Assembly: GCA_030653385.1 (NCBI GenBank)
Contig: JAURZM010000071.1
Location: 1-38,302 of the forward strand
DNA length: 38,302 nt
Origin: Rubrivivax sp.
GTDB taxonomy: Bacteria > Pseudomonadota > Gammaproteobacteria > Burkholderiales > Burkholderiaceae_C
Direction: 5' to 3'
The position numbers and the translations under genes were made by a program. Shown piece after piece: positions 1 through 6,445 of the stretch (position 1 is its first letter; the number at the start of each line of letters is the position of its first letter). Below the pieces are notes generated by a model that saw only the letters and a list, made by a program, of their open reading frames with translations, was not told the origin of the DNA and did no database searches.

Positions 1-1
1 G

Positions 2-334
2 AGCCTCAGCCTGATGAGCGGCGGTGAGCGAACGTTCATCGACGCCTGCCTGACGCGCGCGATCGCCCTGTACTTGGCCCAGAACACCGGGCGGAGCTAC
101 GCCACGCTGTTCTCCGACGAGGCCGATGGGCCTCTGGACCCAGAGCACAAGCGCATGTTCATGGCCATGAAGCGCGAAGTCCTTCGGCTCGGCGGCTACC
201 GGCAGGAGTTCTTCATCACCCAGACCCCGCACCTCGCAGCGATGGCCGACGCAATCATCGACCTGGATGCCATGCAGGTCGATGCAAGAGCGGGCGCGGA
301 CATCGCCCTGGTCGCCGAGGTAGCTGGCGAGTAG
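2..334 (+). CDS. C-terminal end of an SMC/SbcC-like ABC ATPase (5' truncated by window edge)
   Basis: Only the last 110 codons are present; the frame is open to the left edge, so the ATG at 14 is an internal Met and not the start. The visible part is the distal half of an ABC-type ATPase head: a signature motif MSGGER, a Walker B segment LFSDEADGPLDPEH with its D-loop, and an H-loop-like TQTPHLAAMADAIIDLD. This order and spacing are those of SMC/Rad50/SbcC-type DNA-repair ATPases, where the head sits at the C-terminus after a long coiled coil. The coiled coil and N-terminal Walker A are outside the window, so the exact family (SbcC, RecN-like or a phage or plasmid ATPase) cannot be settled. 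No obvious partner lies downstream. Confidence 0.7.
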   Translation, partial: SLSLMSGGERTFIDACLTRAIALYLAQNTGRSYATLFSDEADGPLDPEHKRMFMAMKREVLRLGGYRQEFFITQTPHLAAMADAIIDLDAMQVDARAGADIALVAEVAGE

Positions 335-897
335 TGCGAGCAAATCTCCAGCGCCGCATTGCCTTGTTTGTTGCCAAAGGCACGGCGCTTCTCATGCTTC
401 CGAAAGCAGTGCCTTTGACTCCAGCGATCTACTCTCGCCAACCACTACCGACGCTCGCGGATGTTCCTCATCGACAACCAAGGTAAGCCCGCCTCGGAAG
501 GCCGTGCTTCGCTGGCTACCGCATTGCTGAAGCTTGGATGAGCTTGCTGAAGGCTCGCGATCTGATTGAAGTGAACGGTCGGGCGCGAGTCGCGTGTGTC
601 GCTGCTCGGCCAGGAGCCGTCCTTCGGAGTGCTGCCTGATAGCAGGCCTCCGGTCGGCCAAAGGTGGATTTCGTACACATTGTTCAGCGGGCACCTCCTT
701 GCCGTCCCCAAGCCGATGTCCTGAGAAGTGTTCTGATCAGGACGTCACTTGATGCTGCGGAAGTCAAAGTTGCGGGCTGCGCCAGACGGGCCCTGATGCA
801 GGTCGCGCCTGTCCAAGGGCGACGAGTCGCCCACAAATCGGTCGCTGCGTAGCAACGCTTACCCTGTCCGGAAGCGATGGCTTGCCGATCTACCCGA
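335..897. other. Intergenic stretch without a recognisable gene
   Basis: About 560 bases separate the ATPase stop from the alcohol dehydrogenase remnant. Several short open frames exist on both strands, but none shows a ribosome-binding site plus a recognisable domain. Together with the truncated dehydrogenase that follows, the stretch looks like degraded or rearranged DNA. I see no tRNA, inverted terminal repeats or clear promoter. Confidence 0.5.
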
Positions 898-1080
898 TCA
901 AGGCGTGATCGCGACCTTCAGCACACCGTCGCGTTGATGCCCGAACAGGTCGTAGGCCTTCTCGATGTCGTCGCGCTTGAAGCGGTGCGTGACCATCTGG
1001 CTGAGGTCAACCCGTCCTGACTGGATTACCGACATCAGTCGACGCATGCGTTCCTTGCCGCCTGGACACAAGGTCGCGGC
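898..1080 (-). pseudogene. 3' remnant of a zinc-dependent alcohol dehydrogenase
   Basis: Read on the minus strand, this stretch encodes about 60 residues ending at the TGA at 898-900. It includes LCPGGKERMRRLM, VTHRFKRDDIEKAYDLFG and a C-terminal DGVLKVAITP. These match the C-terminal end of medium-chain NAD(P)-dependent zinc alcohol dehydrogenases of the Thermoanaerobacter brockii type. The whole N-terminal catalytic domain, with the zinc ligands and the Rossmann core, is missing. Upstream the resemblance stops near 1080, and the frame runs into the stop codon of the USP gene. It is therefore a deletion relic and not a short gene. Genes of this dehydrogenase type are, as I recall, often neighbours of USP and P-type ATPase genes in betaproteobacterial low-oxygen stress clusters, so this may be a vestige of a fuller cluster. 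Confidence 0.75.
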
Positions 1081-1122
1081 GTTGGCAGGTTCCGTGCGCG
1101 CTGCCCGAAGGCCGCAGCCTGC

Positions 1123-1572
1123 TCAGGCCGCTGCCGAACCCGCATCGGAATGCTTCACGACCGTCACGGGCAGTCTTGACGCCTGAAGGACGCCCTGCGA
1201 CACCGATCCCATCAGCGCGCTGCGTAGCGCGCCCAGGCCCCGTGCGCCGACGATGATGGCGTCACAGCCATGGCGTTCCGCCATTTCGATCAATGCTGGC
1301 ACGGTCTCGCCAGACCCGATCTCTCGCTCGTAAGCGACTCCGGCCGCGTCGAGCAGGGCTTCGGCGCCCGCCAGCGCTCGGGAGCCCACTGCGCCGCTGA
1401 CCCGTTCCAGCACGTCGGCATCGGGCGCGAGCACCATTTCGTAGAGGTAGGTCGGTTCCTGCACGGTGGCGAGCACGAAGGTGGCGTTCAGGCCTTCCTG
1501 ACGCAAGCGCAACGCGTGGCGGACGGCATCCAGTGCGTGGGCCGAGCCATCTACGGGGACGAGGATTTTCAT
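1123..1572 (-). CDS. Universal stress protein, single UspA domain
   Basis: A 149-residue single-domain USP. It opens with MKILVPVDGSAHALDAV, the usual first beta strand and nucleotide-contacting Asp. Near residues 108-124 it has the ATP-binding pattern G-x2-G-x9-G-S (GARG, nine residues, GS), so it should be an ATP-binding UspA-fold protein of the MJ0577/UspFG type. Such cytosolic dimers are induced by starvation, low oxygen or other stress; no enzymatic reaction can be assigned. The gene is monocistronic or follows the small membrane protein upstream on the same strand (1718-2092). A perfect 8-bp inverted repeat lies between the two. The C-terminal SDAGSAAA tail is a low-complexity extension. 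Confidence 0.93.
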   Translation of the reverse strand: MKILVPVDGSAHALDAVRHALRLRQEGLNATFVLATVQEPTYLYEMVLAPDADVLERVSGAVGSRALAGAEALLDAAGVAYEREIGSGETVPALIEMAERHGCDAIIVGARGLGALRSALMGSVSQGVLQASRLPVTVVKHSDAGSAAA

Positions 1573-1673
1573 GGCCCTTTGTCCAGGAGTGTGCTACCCA
1601 TTGTGCGGCGGTCGCTCTCGCCACTCCCGCGGGCGGCGCTCAGGCGGTGGTGCATAGACGGCCCCTGTCCCCC

Positions 1674-1705
1674 GGCACGGTTGCTGGGGGGTGCGGCACC
1701 GTGCC
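1674..1705. repeat. Inverted repeat, possible terminator or regulatory stem
   Basis: GGCACGGT (1674-1681) and ACCGTGCC (1698-1705) form a perfect 8-bp stem around a 16-base loop. The repeat lies just past the stop of the small membrane protein gene and about 100 bases before the USP start, both on the minus strand. There is no T tract after the stem, so a classical rho-independent terminator is not supported. Confidence 0.35.
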
Positions 1706-1717
1706 TGTGTCCGTACG

Positions 1718-2092
1718 TTAGCGATACCGAGAGCGCTTTCCCAACGTGACACCCACCACCACCGCCGACAGCTTCAAATAGGTGTACAGCCCTTCGCCCA
1801 GCTCCTGCCCCCGCAGCCCTTCGTGGCTCGGAAACGCGCCAGTCGCAAGCGCCGCGAGCGTTCCCAGTCCGGCGAACACGAAACCGGCCTTCATGCCGTG
1901 ATGCCAGGACACCAGGCCGACGGCGATGCCGTACGGGAAGAGGCTGCGAACTGGGGTATCCGTCATCCAGCCAAGCACGGCCACCAGCGCCAGCAAGGCC
2001 GCGGGCGCGATCAGCCACCGTGCGTTCCACAGCACTTGGTGAGTGGGGTCAGGGCTGCCCGGCTTCATCGTCGCTGGTGTTGTCGCAGGCAT
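1718..2092 (-). CDS. Small hydrophobic membrane protein of unknown function
   Basis: I do not recognise this family. The predicted product has about four hydrophobic segments: around LIAPAALLALVAVLG, LFPYGIAVGLVSW, FVFAGLGTLAALATG and LKLSAVVVGVTLG. It ends in a basic KRSRYR tail, so an inner-membrane protein is likely. The start is uncertain: GTG at 2128 has a nearby GGGAG, ATG at 2092 is used here, and ATG at 2068 is also possible. It lies between two USP genes and is divergent from the tandem USP at 2456. It could be a minor stress-cluster membrane protein or the detached sensor part of a larger protein; neither can be shown. Confidence 0.55.
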   Translation of the reverse strand: MPATTPATMKPGSPDPTHQVLWNARWLIAPAALLALVAVLGWMTDTPVRSLFPYGIAVGLVSWHHGMKAGFVFAGLGTLAALATGAFPSHEGLRGQELGEGLYTYLKLSAVVVGVTLGKRSRYR

Positions 2093-2381
2093 TCTGCCGA
2101 ATGTCCACCTTGTGATCGCTCCCGGCACTTGCTCCCACGCCGTCGCCGGGCATCAGAACAAGACTCCGGGGACGGTCAACGAGGGGCAGCGCACTGGCGC
2201 GGCGTGTCCCTGTGCAGCCAGGGGTCGCTACCATATCCTGGCCGCTGTGCTGTGCCTGCCTGAAGGAGGCGGCATGGGCTCGCCAAGGAACGAAACCGGG
2301 CCCGGGTCATCCACTGCATGGAACGGTCGCGCACAGCCGGACAGGCCAGGCTTGGGACCGACTGTGTCGATCGCCGCAGAT

Positions 2382-2395
2382 TTGTCCCCGATCAA
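2382..2395. promoter_or_regulatory. Degenerate FNR/ANR-like site upstream of tandem USP
   Basis: The sequence TTGTC-CCCG-ATCAA has a perfect right half-site (ATCAA) and a left half differing from TTGAT at two positions. Its centre is about 67 bases before the USP start at 2456, so a class II-type promoter between them is geometrically possible. It is weaker than the two exact-core sites elsewhere in the window. Confidence 0.3.
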
Positions 2396-2455
2396 GATCA
2401 CGATCCGAAACGACCTGAAAGTCCAGTTCACCGCAGCGCCAACCGAGACCCCGCC

Positions 2456-3349
2456 ATGACCGTACTCGGCCCGATCCTCGTCGCCACCGACTTCTCCGCA
2501 CATGCGCGCCATGCCGCTGACCGGGCAGCTCGCCTGGCCCACGAGGCCCACTCGGCGCTGACCCTCCTGCACGTGCTGCCGGGCGAGCCGCTGGCGCAGA
2601 TCCGCGAGTGGCTCGGCGCATCGAGCGCGCCGGAACAGAAGATGCGTGAAGAGGCGCATCAGCAGTTGCTGGACATGGCCGCTGCGCTCGGCAGCGCCCG
2701 GCATGTGCAGGTGAACACCGAGGATGCCGCCGGGTCGCCCCTGGACGAGATCCTGCGGGCCGCTGACCGCCTCGACGCGCGCCTGCTGGTGCTGGGGGCG
2801 CGTGGCGTCGGCTTCCTTCGCCGCCTGGTGCTGGGCACCACGTCGGAGCGGCTGATGCGCCGCACCGACCGGCCACTGCTGGTGGTGCGGCAGACCCCTC
2901 ACGAGCCCTACCGGCGCGTGCTGGTGGCCGTCGACTTCTCACAGTGGTCCCGCGAGTCCGTGACGCTCGCGCGGCGGGTGGCGCCGAACGCGCATCTCGT
3001 CCTGCTCACCGTGTTCCAAGTGCCCTTCGAGGAGAAGCTGCACTTTGCCGGGGTCGATGCCGCCACGGTCGAGACATATCGGCAGCAGGCGCGCGCCCAG
3101 GCCCGCCAGCGCGTCTTCGCGCTGGCCGACGAAGCCGGGCTGACGCCCGCGCAGTGGGAGCCCTGCGTGGTGGAAGGCGACGCGTCGCTGCGCATCGTCG
3201 AGAACGAGCAGTCGCACGACTGCGATCTGGTCGTGCTGGGCAAGCATGGCCAGTCGGCCACGGCGGACCTGCTGCTGGGCAGCGTGACCAAGCACGTACT
3301 GGCCGAGGGCAGCGCCGACGTGCTCGTGTCGACGCGCCTCAGCGCCTGA
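2456..3349 (+). CDS. Tandem-domain universal stress protein
   Basis: A 297-residue protein with two UspA domains. Domain 1 starts MTVLGPILVATDFS and carries GARG-nine residues-GT near residue 115. Domain 2 starts RRVLVAVDFSQWS near residue 152 and carries GKHG-nine residues-GS near its end. Both domains keep the ATP-binding pattern. The frame is open further upstream, but ATG at 2456 is chosen because the USP fold begins right after it. The gene is convergent with the Mrp operon, with only 16 bases between the two stop codons. Domain 2 (VAPNAHLVLLTVFQVPFEE, HFAGVDAATVETYRQQAR) is clearly related to the deleted USP at 14730-14990 and to the tandem USP at 9416-10300, so these genes form one paralogous set. 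Confidence 0.93.
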   Translation: MTVLGPILVATDFSAHARHAADRAARLAHEAHSALTLLHVLPGEPLAQIREWLGASSAPEQKMREEAHQQLLDMAAALGSARHVQVNTEDAAGSPLDEILRAADRLDARLLVLGARGVGFLRRLVLGTTSERLMRRTDRPLLVVRQTPHEPYRRVLVAVDFSQWSRESVTLARRVAPNAHLVLLTVFQVPFEEKLHFAGVDAATVETYRQQARAQARQRVFALADEAGLTPAQWEPCVVEGDASLRIVENEQSHDCDLVVLGKHGQSATADLLLGSVTKHVLAEGSADVLVSTRLSA

Positions 3350-3365
3350 GCCCGGCAGCCGCCCT

Positions 3366-3701
3366 TCAGCGACGCGCCTTCAGCGGCGCCGGCAGGTCGT
3401 CGCCGGCCTGGCGCCGGCGGAACAGCGCGGCGCGGGCCAGCACGATGGTCGTGACGGGAGCCGTGATCGACAGCACGATGATGATCAGCCACACGTGCAG
3501 GGACAGCCCCTCCCCACGTGCGCTGAAGTGGACGATGGAGGCGAAGGTGACGATCCACGCCGCCAGCGTCGAGGCCAGCGCCGGCGCATGCATGCGAAGG
3601 AAGAAGTCGGGCAGGCGCCACAGGCCGAGCGCGGCCACCAGCACCACCAGGCCGCTGCCCACCAGCAGCAGCGCCACCACGATCTCGGCCAGGGCTTGCA
3701 T
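3366..3701 (-). CDS. mrpG: Mrp/Pha-type cation:proton antiporter subunit G
   Basis: A 111-residue membrane protein with three hydrophobic segments: EIVVALLLVGSGLVVLVAALGLW, a second around TLAAWIVTFASIVHF, and a third around VWLIIIVLSITAPVTTIVLARAA. The family motif GLWRLPDFFLRMHAPA follows the first segment. This is the MnhG/PhaG subunit, last gene of the operon and usual in length. It is a small accessory membrane subunit of the multi-subunit Na+(K+)/H+ antiporter. It begins 2 bases after the stop of subunit F, so translation is probably coupled. Confidence 0.95.
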   Translation of the reverse strand: MQALAEIVVALLLVGSGLVVLVAALGLWRLPDFFLRMHAPALASTLAAWIVTFASIVHFSARGEGLSLHVWLIIIVLSITAPVTTIVLARAALFRRRQAGDDLPAPLKARR

Positions 3702-3703
3702 GG

Positions 3704-3979
3704 TCAGATCACTTCCCCACGCAGCAGGAACTTGGCCATCGCCACCGACCCGACGAAGCCGAACAGCACCATCACGAGCGCACCTTCGAAGTACATCTCG
3801 CTGTCGTAGCGGATGGCCAGCACCAGCATCACCAGCATCCCGACGACGTAGACGAAGTCCATCGCCAACACGCGGTCCTGCGCACTGGGGCCGCGGAAAA
3901 GGCGCGCCATGCCGATGCCCATGGCAACCGCGTAGAGGATCAACGTGGCCGTGATCGCCAGCGACAGTGTGTGGCTCAT
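3704..3979 (-). CDS. mrpF: Mrp/Pha-type antiporter subunit F
   Basis: A 91-residue protein with three predicted membrane segments: around SLAITATLILYAVAMGIGMARL, VYVVGMLVMLVLAIRY, and EGALVMVLFGFVGSVAMAKFLL. RGPSAQDRVLAMD between the first two is the conserved cytoplasmic loop of MnhF/PhaF. The length is normal. The start ATG overlaps the stop of subunit E by 4 bp (3976-3979). The frame is open further upstream but that part is the antisense frame of mrpE, so the short start is right. It acts in the inner membrane as part of the antiporter complex. Confidence 0.95.
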   Translation of the reverse strand: MSHTLSLAITATLILYAVAMGIGMARLFRGPSAQDRVLAMDFVYVVGMLVMLVLAIRYDSEMYFEGALVMVLFGFVGSVAMAKFLLRGEVI

Positions 3980-4464
3980 TCGAAGATCTCCTTCAGCGGC
4001 TGTTCGTAGTCGGTCTTGAAGTGCTGGATGAAGGCGGCCTCGTCCTCGAGGTCGAACACGTGCATCAGCAGGGCGCTGCGGTCGGGCGCCAGCTCCGACC
4101 ACACCGTGCCCGGGATGACCGCCGAGATCATGGCGAGCGCCGCGAGCCCGTGGGCGTCGTGCAGGTCCAGCGGCACGACGACGAAGCTGCCGCGAGGCGG
4201 GCGCGACCGGGCCCGCAGCACGCCGGCGGCAACCACGAGCGCGGAGTGCACCACCTCGGCTCCGACGCGCAGGATCAGCCGCACCAGCAGGCCCCATCGC
4301 CGCAGCGGGCCGGGGCGGGGCCGCAGGGGTGCCATCAGCAGCGGCATCGCGATGGCCACCCCCAGGCCCAGCAGGACCTGGCCGATGCTGAAGCTGCGCG
4401 TGAGCAGCAGCCAGCCGCCGAACAGGCCCAGCGACAGCCAGGGCGAAGGCAGCAGGCGCCTCAT
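3976..4464 (-). CDS. mrpE: Mrp/Pha-type antiporter subunit E
   Basis: A 162-residue protein. It has two or more N-terminal membrane segments (LSLGLFGGWLLLTRSFS and VLLGLGVAIAMPLLM), a third around VVHSALVVAAGVL, and then a soluble C-terminal domain with AMISAVIPGTVWSEL and LLMHVFDLEDE. These are hallmarks of MnhE/PhaE. The start is the ATG at 4464, which overlaps the stop of subunit D by 4 bp; the 3' end overlaps subunit F by 4 bp. MrpE is needed for full antiporter activity and assembly in characterised systems. Confidence 0.95.
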   Translation of the reverse strand: MRRLLPSPWLSLGLFGGWLLLTRSFSIGQVLLGLGVAIAMPLLMAPLRPRPGPLRRWGLLVRLILRVGAEVVHSALVVAAGVLRARSRPPRGSFVVVPLDLHDAHGLAALAMISAVIPGTVWSELAPDRSALLMHVFDLEDEAAFIQHFKTDYEQPLKEIFE

Positions 4465-6104
4465 GGTGCAGCCCCGGCGCTGCGCAGCACGGGACGCGCG
4501 CCCATCACCGCGTCGATGTACAGCTTGGGCGCATGCAGCGATTCGGCCGCGGCGCGGGTGTAGGCGAAACCCGCCTCGGCATACAGCACCAGCGCGACCG
4601 AGGCCGCCAGCAGGCCCGCGATCGGCAGCGACTCGATCACGCGCAGGCGTGGCGCCGGACGGTCCTGGGCGGTCCAGAAGTGGCGCACACCCACGCGCAT
4701 CAGCGCGATGGCGCCGAACAGGCCCGACCCGATCAGCAGCCCGAACAGGATCCAGGCGGCCGGCGTGCGCTCCTCCAGAAGCGCCGACAACATCGCCAGC
4801 TTGGCGACGAAGCCCGACAGCGGCGGCAGGCCGGCCGTGACCAACGCGCTGACGGTGAAGGCCACGCCGAGGAAGGCCAGCGCCGCAGGCAGGGCCCGGC
4901 CGATCAGCGCCTCTTCGTTGTCGTCGAGGTTGGTGCCGGCCGGCGGCTCGGCATCCAGGAAGGCCGGCAGCGCGTCGTTGCCGTCGTCCAGCTGCTGCGG
5001 CCCGACCTCGACCTGGCGGGCGCGCTCCAGCAGCTCCACCAGCAGGAAGAGCGCGCAGCCAGCCAGGGTGGAGCTGGCCAGGTAGTAAAGGGCGCCGCCG
5101 CTCAGCGCCGGGGCGTCGAAGCCGATCGTCGCCACCAGCGTGCCAGAGGATGCGATCACTGCGTAGCCCGCCAGCCGCGCCAGCTGCTGCGATGCCAGCA
5201 TGCCCACCGCCCCGAAGGCCAGTGTGGCGATGCCGCCCCAGACCAGCACCCCGCCGCCGAAGCCGGCCGAGGCCCCGGCGTCGGCCGGAAAGCACAGCGT
5301 CCACAAGCGCAGCACCGCGTAGACGCCCACCTTGGTGAGGATGGCAAACACCGCCGCAGCCGGTGCGCTGGCAGCGGCATAGGCCGGCGTCAGCCAGAAG
5401 TTCAGCGGCCACAGCCCCGCCTTGGCCAGGAAGGCGATGGCCAAGATGGCCGCCCCGGCGTGCAGCAGCCCACGGTCGCTGGCGGGCACCGCCGGCAGCT
5501 TCTGCGCGATGTCGGCCATGTTCAGCGTGCCGGTGACGCCGTAGAGCACGGCCACGCCGATCAGGAACAGCAGCGAGGCCACGAGGTTGATGGCGATGTA
5601 ATGCAGCCCGGCGCGCACCCGCTCGCGGCCCCCGCCGTGCAGCAGCAGGCCGTAGCTGGCCGCCAGCAGCACTTCGAAGAACACGAAGAGGTTGAACAGG
5701 TCGGCCGTCAGGAAGGCGCCGTACAGCCCCATCAGCTGCAGCTGGAAGAGCACGTGGAAGTACACCCCCGCGTGTTGCCACCGCGCCAGTGCGTACAGCA
5801 ACGAGGCCAGGCCCACGCAGCCCGTCAGCACGGCCATCAGCGCCGACAGCCGGTCGGCCACCAGCACGATGCCGAAGGGCACCGGCCAGTTGCCTGGAAG
5901 GTAGATGCCGAAGGCGGCCGGCGCATCGCGGCCGTCCACGCCCAGCAGCAGGCTCACGGCAATCGCCAGCCCGAGTGCCGTTGACAGCACGTTGGCCACC
6001 GCCTTGATCCCGCGCCTGCCCTCGCCCAGCAACAGCATCAGCGCCGCCGTGGCCAGCGGCAGCAGCACGGGGGCCACCAGCAGGTGGTCCATCGCCACCA
6101 TCAC
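4461..6104 (-). CDS. mrpD: Mrp/Pha-type antiporter subunit D (proton-channel-like subunit)
   Basis: A 547-residue polytopic membrane protein of the proton-translocating family shared with NuoL/M/N of complex I. Typical stretches are FLTADLFNLFVFFEVLLAAS and HYIAINLVASLLFLIGVAVLYG in the N-terminal half, and GLPPLSGFVAKLAMLSALL in the C-terminal half. The acidic residue in FFEVLL fits the conserved glutamate of these subunits. MrpD is thought to carry protons in the antiport cycle. It overlaps subunits C and E by 4 bp each. A loop of about 40 residues rich in Asp and Glu (around DDGNDALPAFLDAEPP) is longer than I expect for the family. Confidence 0.95.
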   Translation of the reverse strand: MMVAMDHLLVAPVLLPLATAALMLLLGEGRRGIKAVANVLSTALGLAIAVSLLLGVDGRDAPAAFGIYLPGNWPVPFGIVLVADRLSALMAVLTGCVGLASLLYALARWQHAGVYFHVLFQLQLMGLYGAFLTADLFNLFVFFEVLLAASYGLLLHGGGRERVRAGLHYIAINLVASLLFLIGVAVLYGVTGTLNMADIAQKLPAVPASDRGLLHAGAAILAIAFLAKAGLWPLNFWLTPAYAAASAPAAAVFAILTKVGVYAVLRLWTLCFPADAGASAGFGGGVLVWGGIATLAFGAVGMLASQQLARLAGYAVIASSGTLVATIGFDAPALSGGALYYLASSTLAGCALFLLVELLERARQVEVGPQQLDDGNDALPAFLDAEPPAGTNLDDNEEALIGRALPAALAFLGVAFTVSALVTAGLPPLSGFVAKLAMLSALLEERTPAAWILFGLLIGSGLFGAIALMRVGVRHFWTAQDRPAPRLRVIESLPIAGLLAASVALVLYAEAGFAYTRAAAESLHAPKLYIDAVMGARPVLRSAGAAP

Positions 6105-6445
6105 GGGCGTTCCTCCTGGCCGTCGACATGGTCGCCGCCGGACAGCCCGCGCAGCGCCAGCAGCACCACCAGGAACAGCGCCGTCGTCGCGAAGCCGATG
6201 ACGATGGCCGTCAGCACCAGCGACTGAGGCAATGGGTCGGTGTAGTTCAAGAGGTCGGCCGCCACGCCCGGCTTCACGATGGGCTCACGGTCCACGGCCA
6301 GGCTGCCGACGCTGAAGATGAAGAGGTTGACGGCATACGACAGCAGCGTCAGGCCGATCAGCACCTGGAAGGTCCGCGGCCGCAGCACCAGCCACACGCC
6401 GGCGCTGGCCATGACGCCGATGGCGATCGAGATCACCACTTCCAT
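6101..6445 (-). CDS. mrpC: Mrp/Pha-type antiporter subunit C
   Basis: A 114-residue NuoK-like membrane subunit with three hydrophobic helices: VVISIAIGVMASAGVWLVL, TFQVLIGLTLLSYAVNLFIF, and SLVLTAIVIGFATTALFLVVLLA. The conserved NYTDPLPQSLVLTAIVIGFA segment identifies MnhC/PhaC. The length is normal. It overlaps subunit D by 4 bp at its 3' end and shares a single base with the end of the AB gene, so the whole operon is tightly packed. Confidence 0.95.
   Translation of the reverse strand: MEVVISIAIGVMASAGVWLVLRPRTFQVLIGLTLLSYAVNLFIFSVGSLAVDREPIVKPGVAADLLNYTDPLPQSLVLTAIVIGFATTALFLVVLLALRGLSGGDHVDGQEERP

Noticed and set aside
335..897. Several short frames that might be small genes
   Set aside because: None combines a ribosome site, plausible composition and a recognisable domain; left as gene-free.
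2318..2455. Extended N-terminus of the tandem USP at 2456
   Set aside because: The upstream codons have no USP character and include a candidate regulatory site; the domain begins right after ATG 2456.
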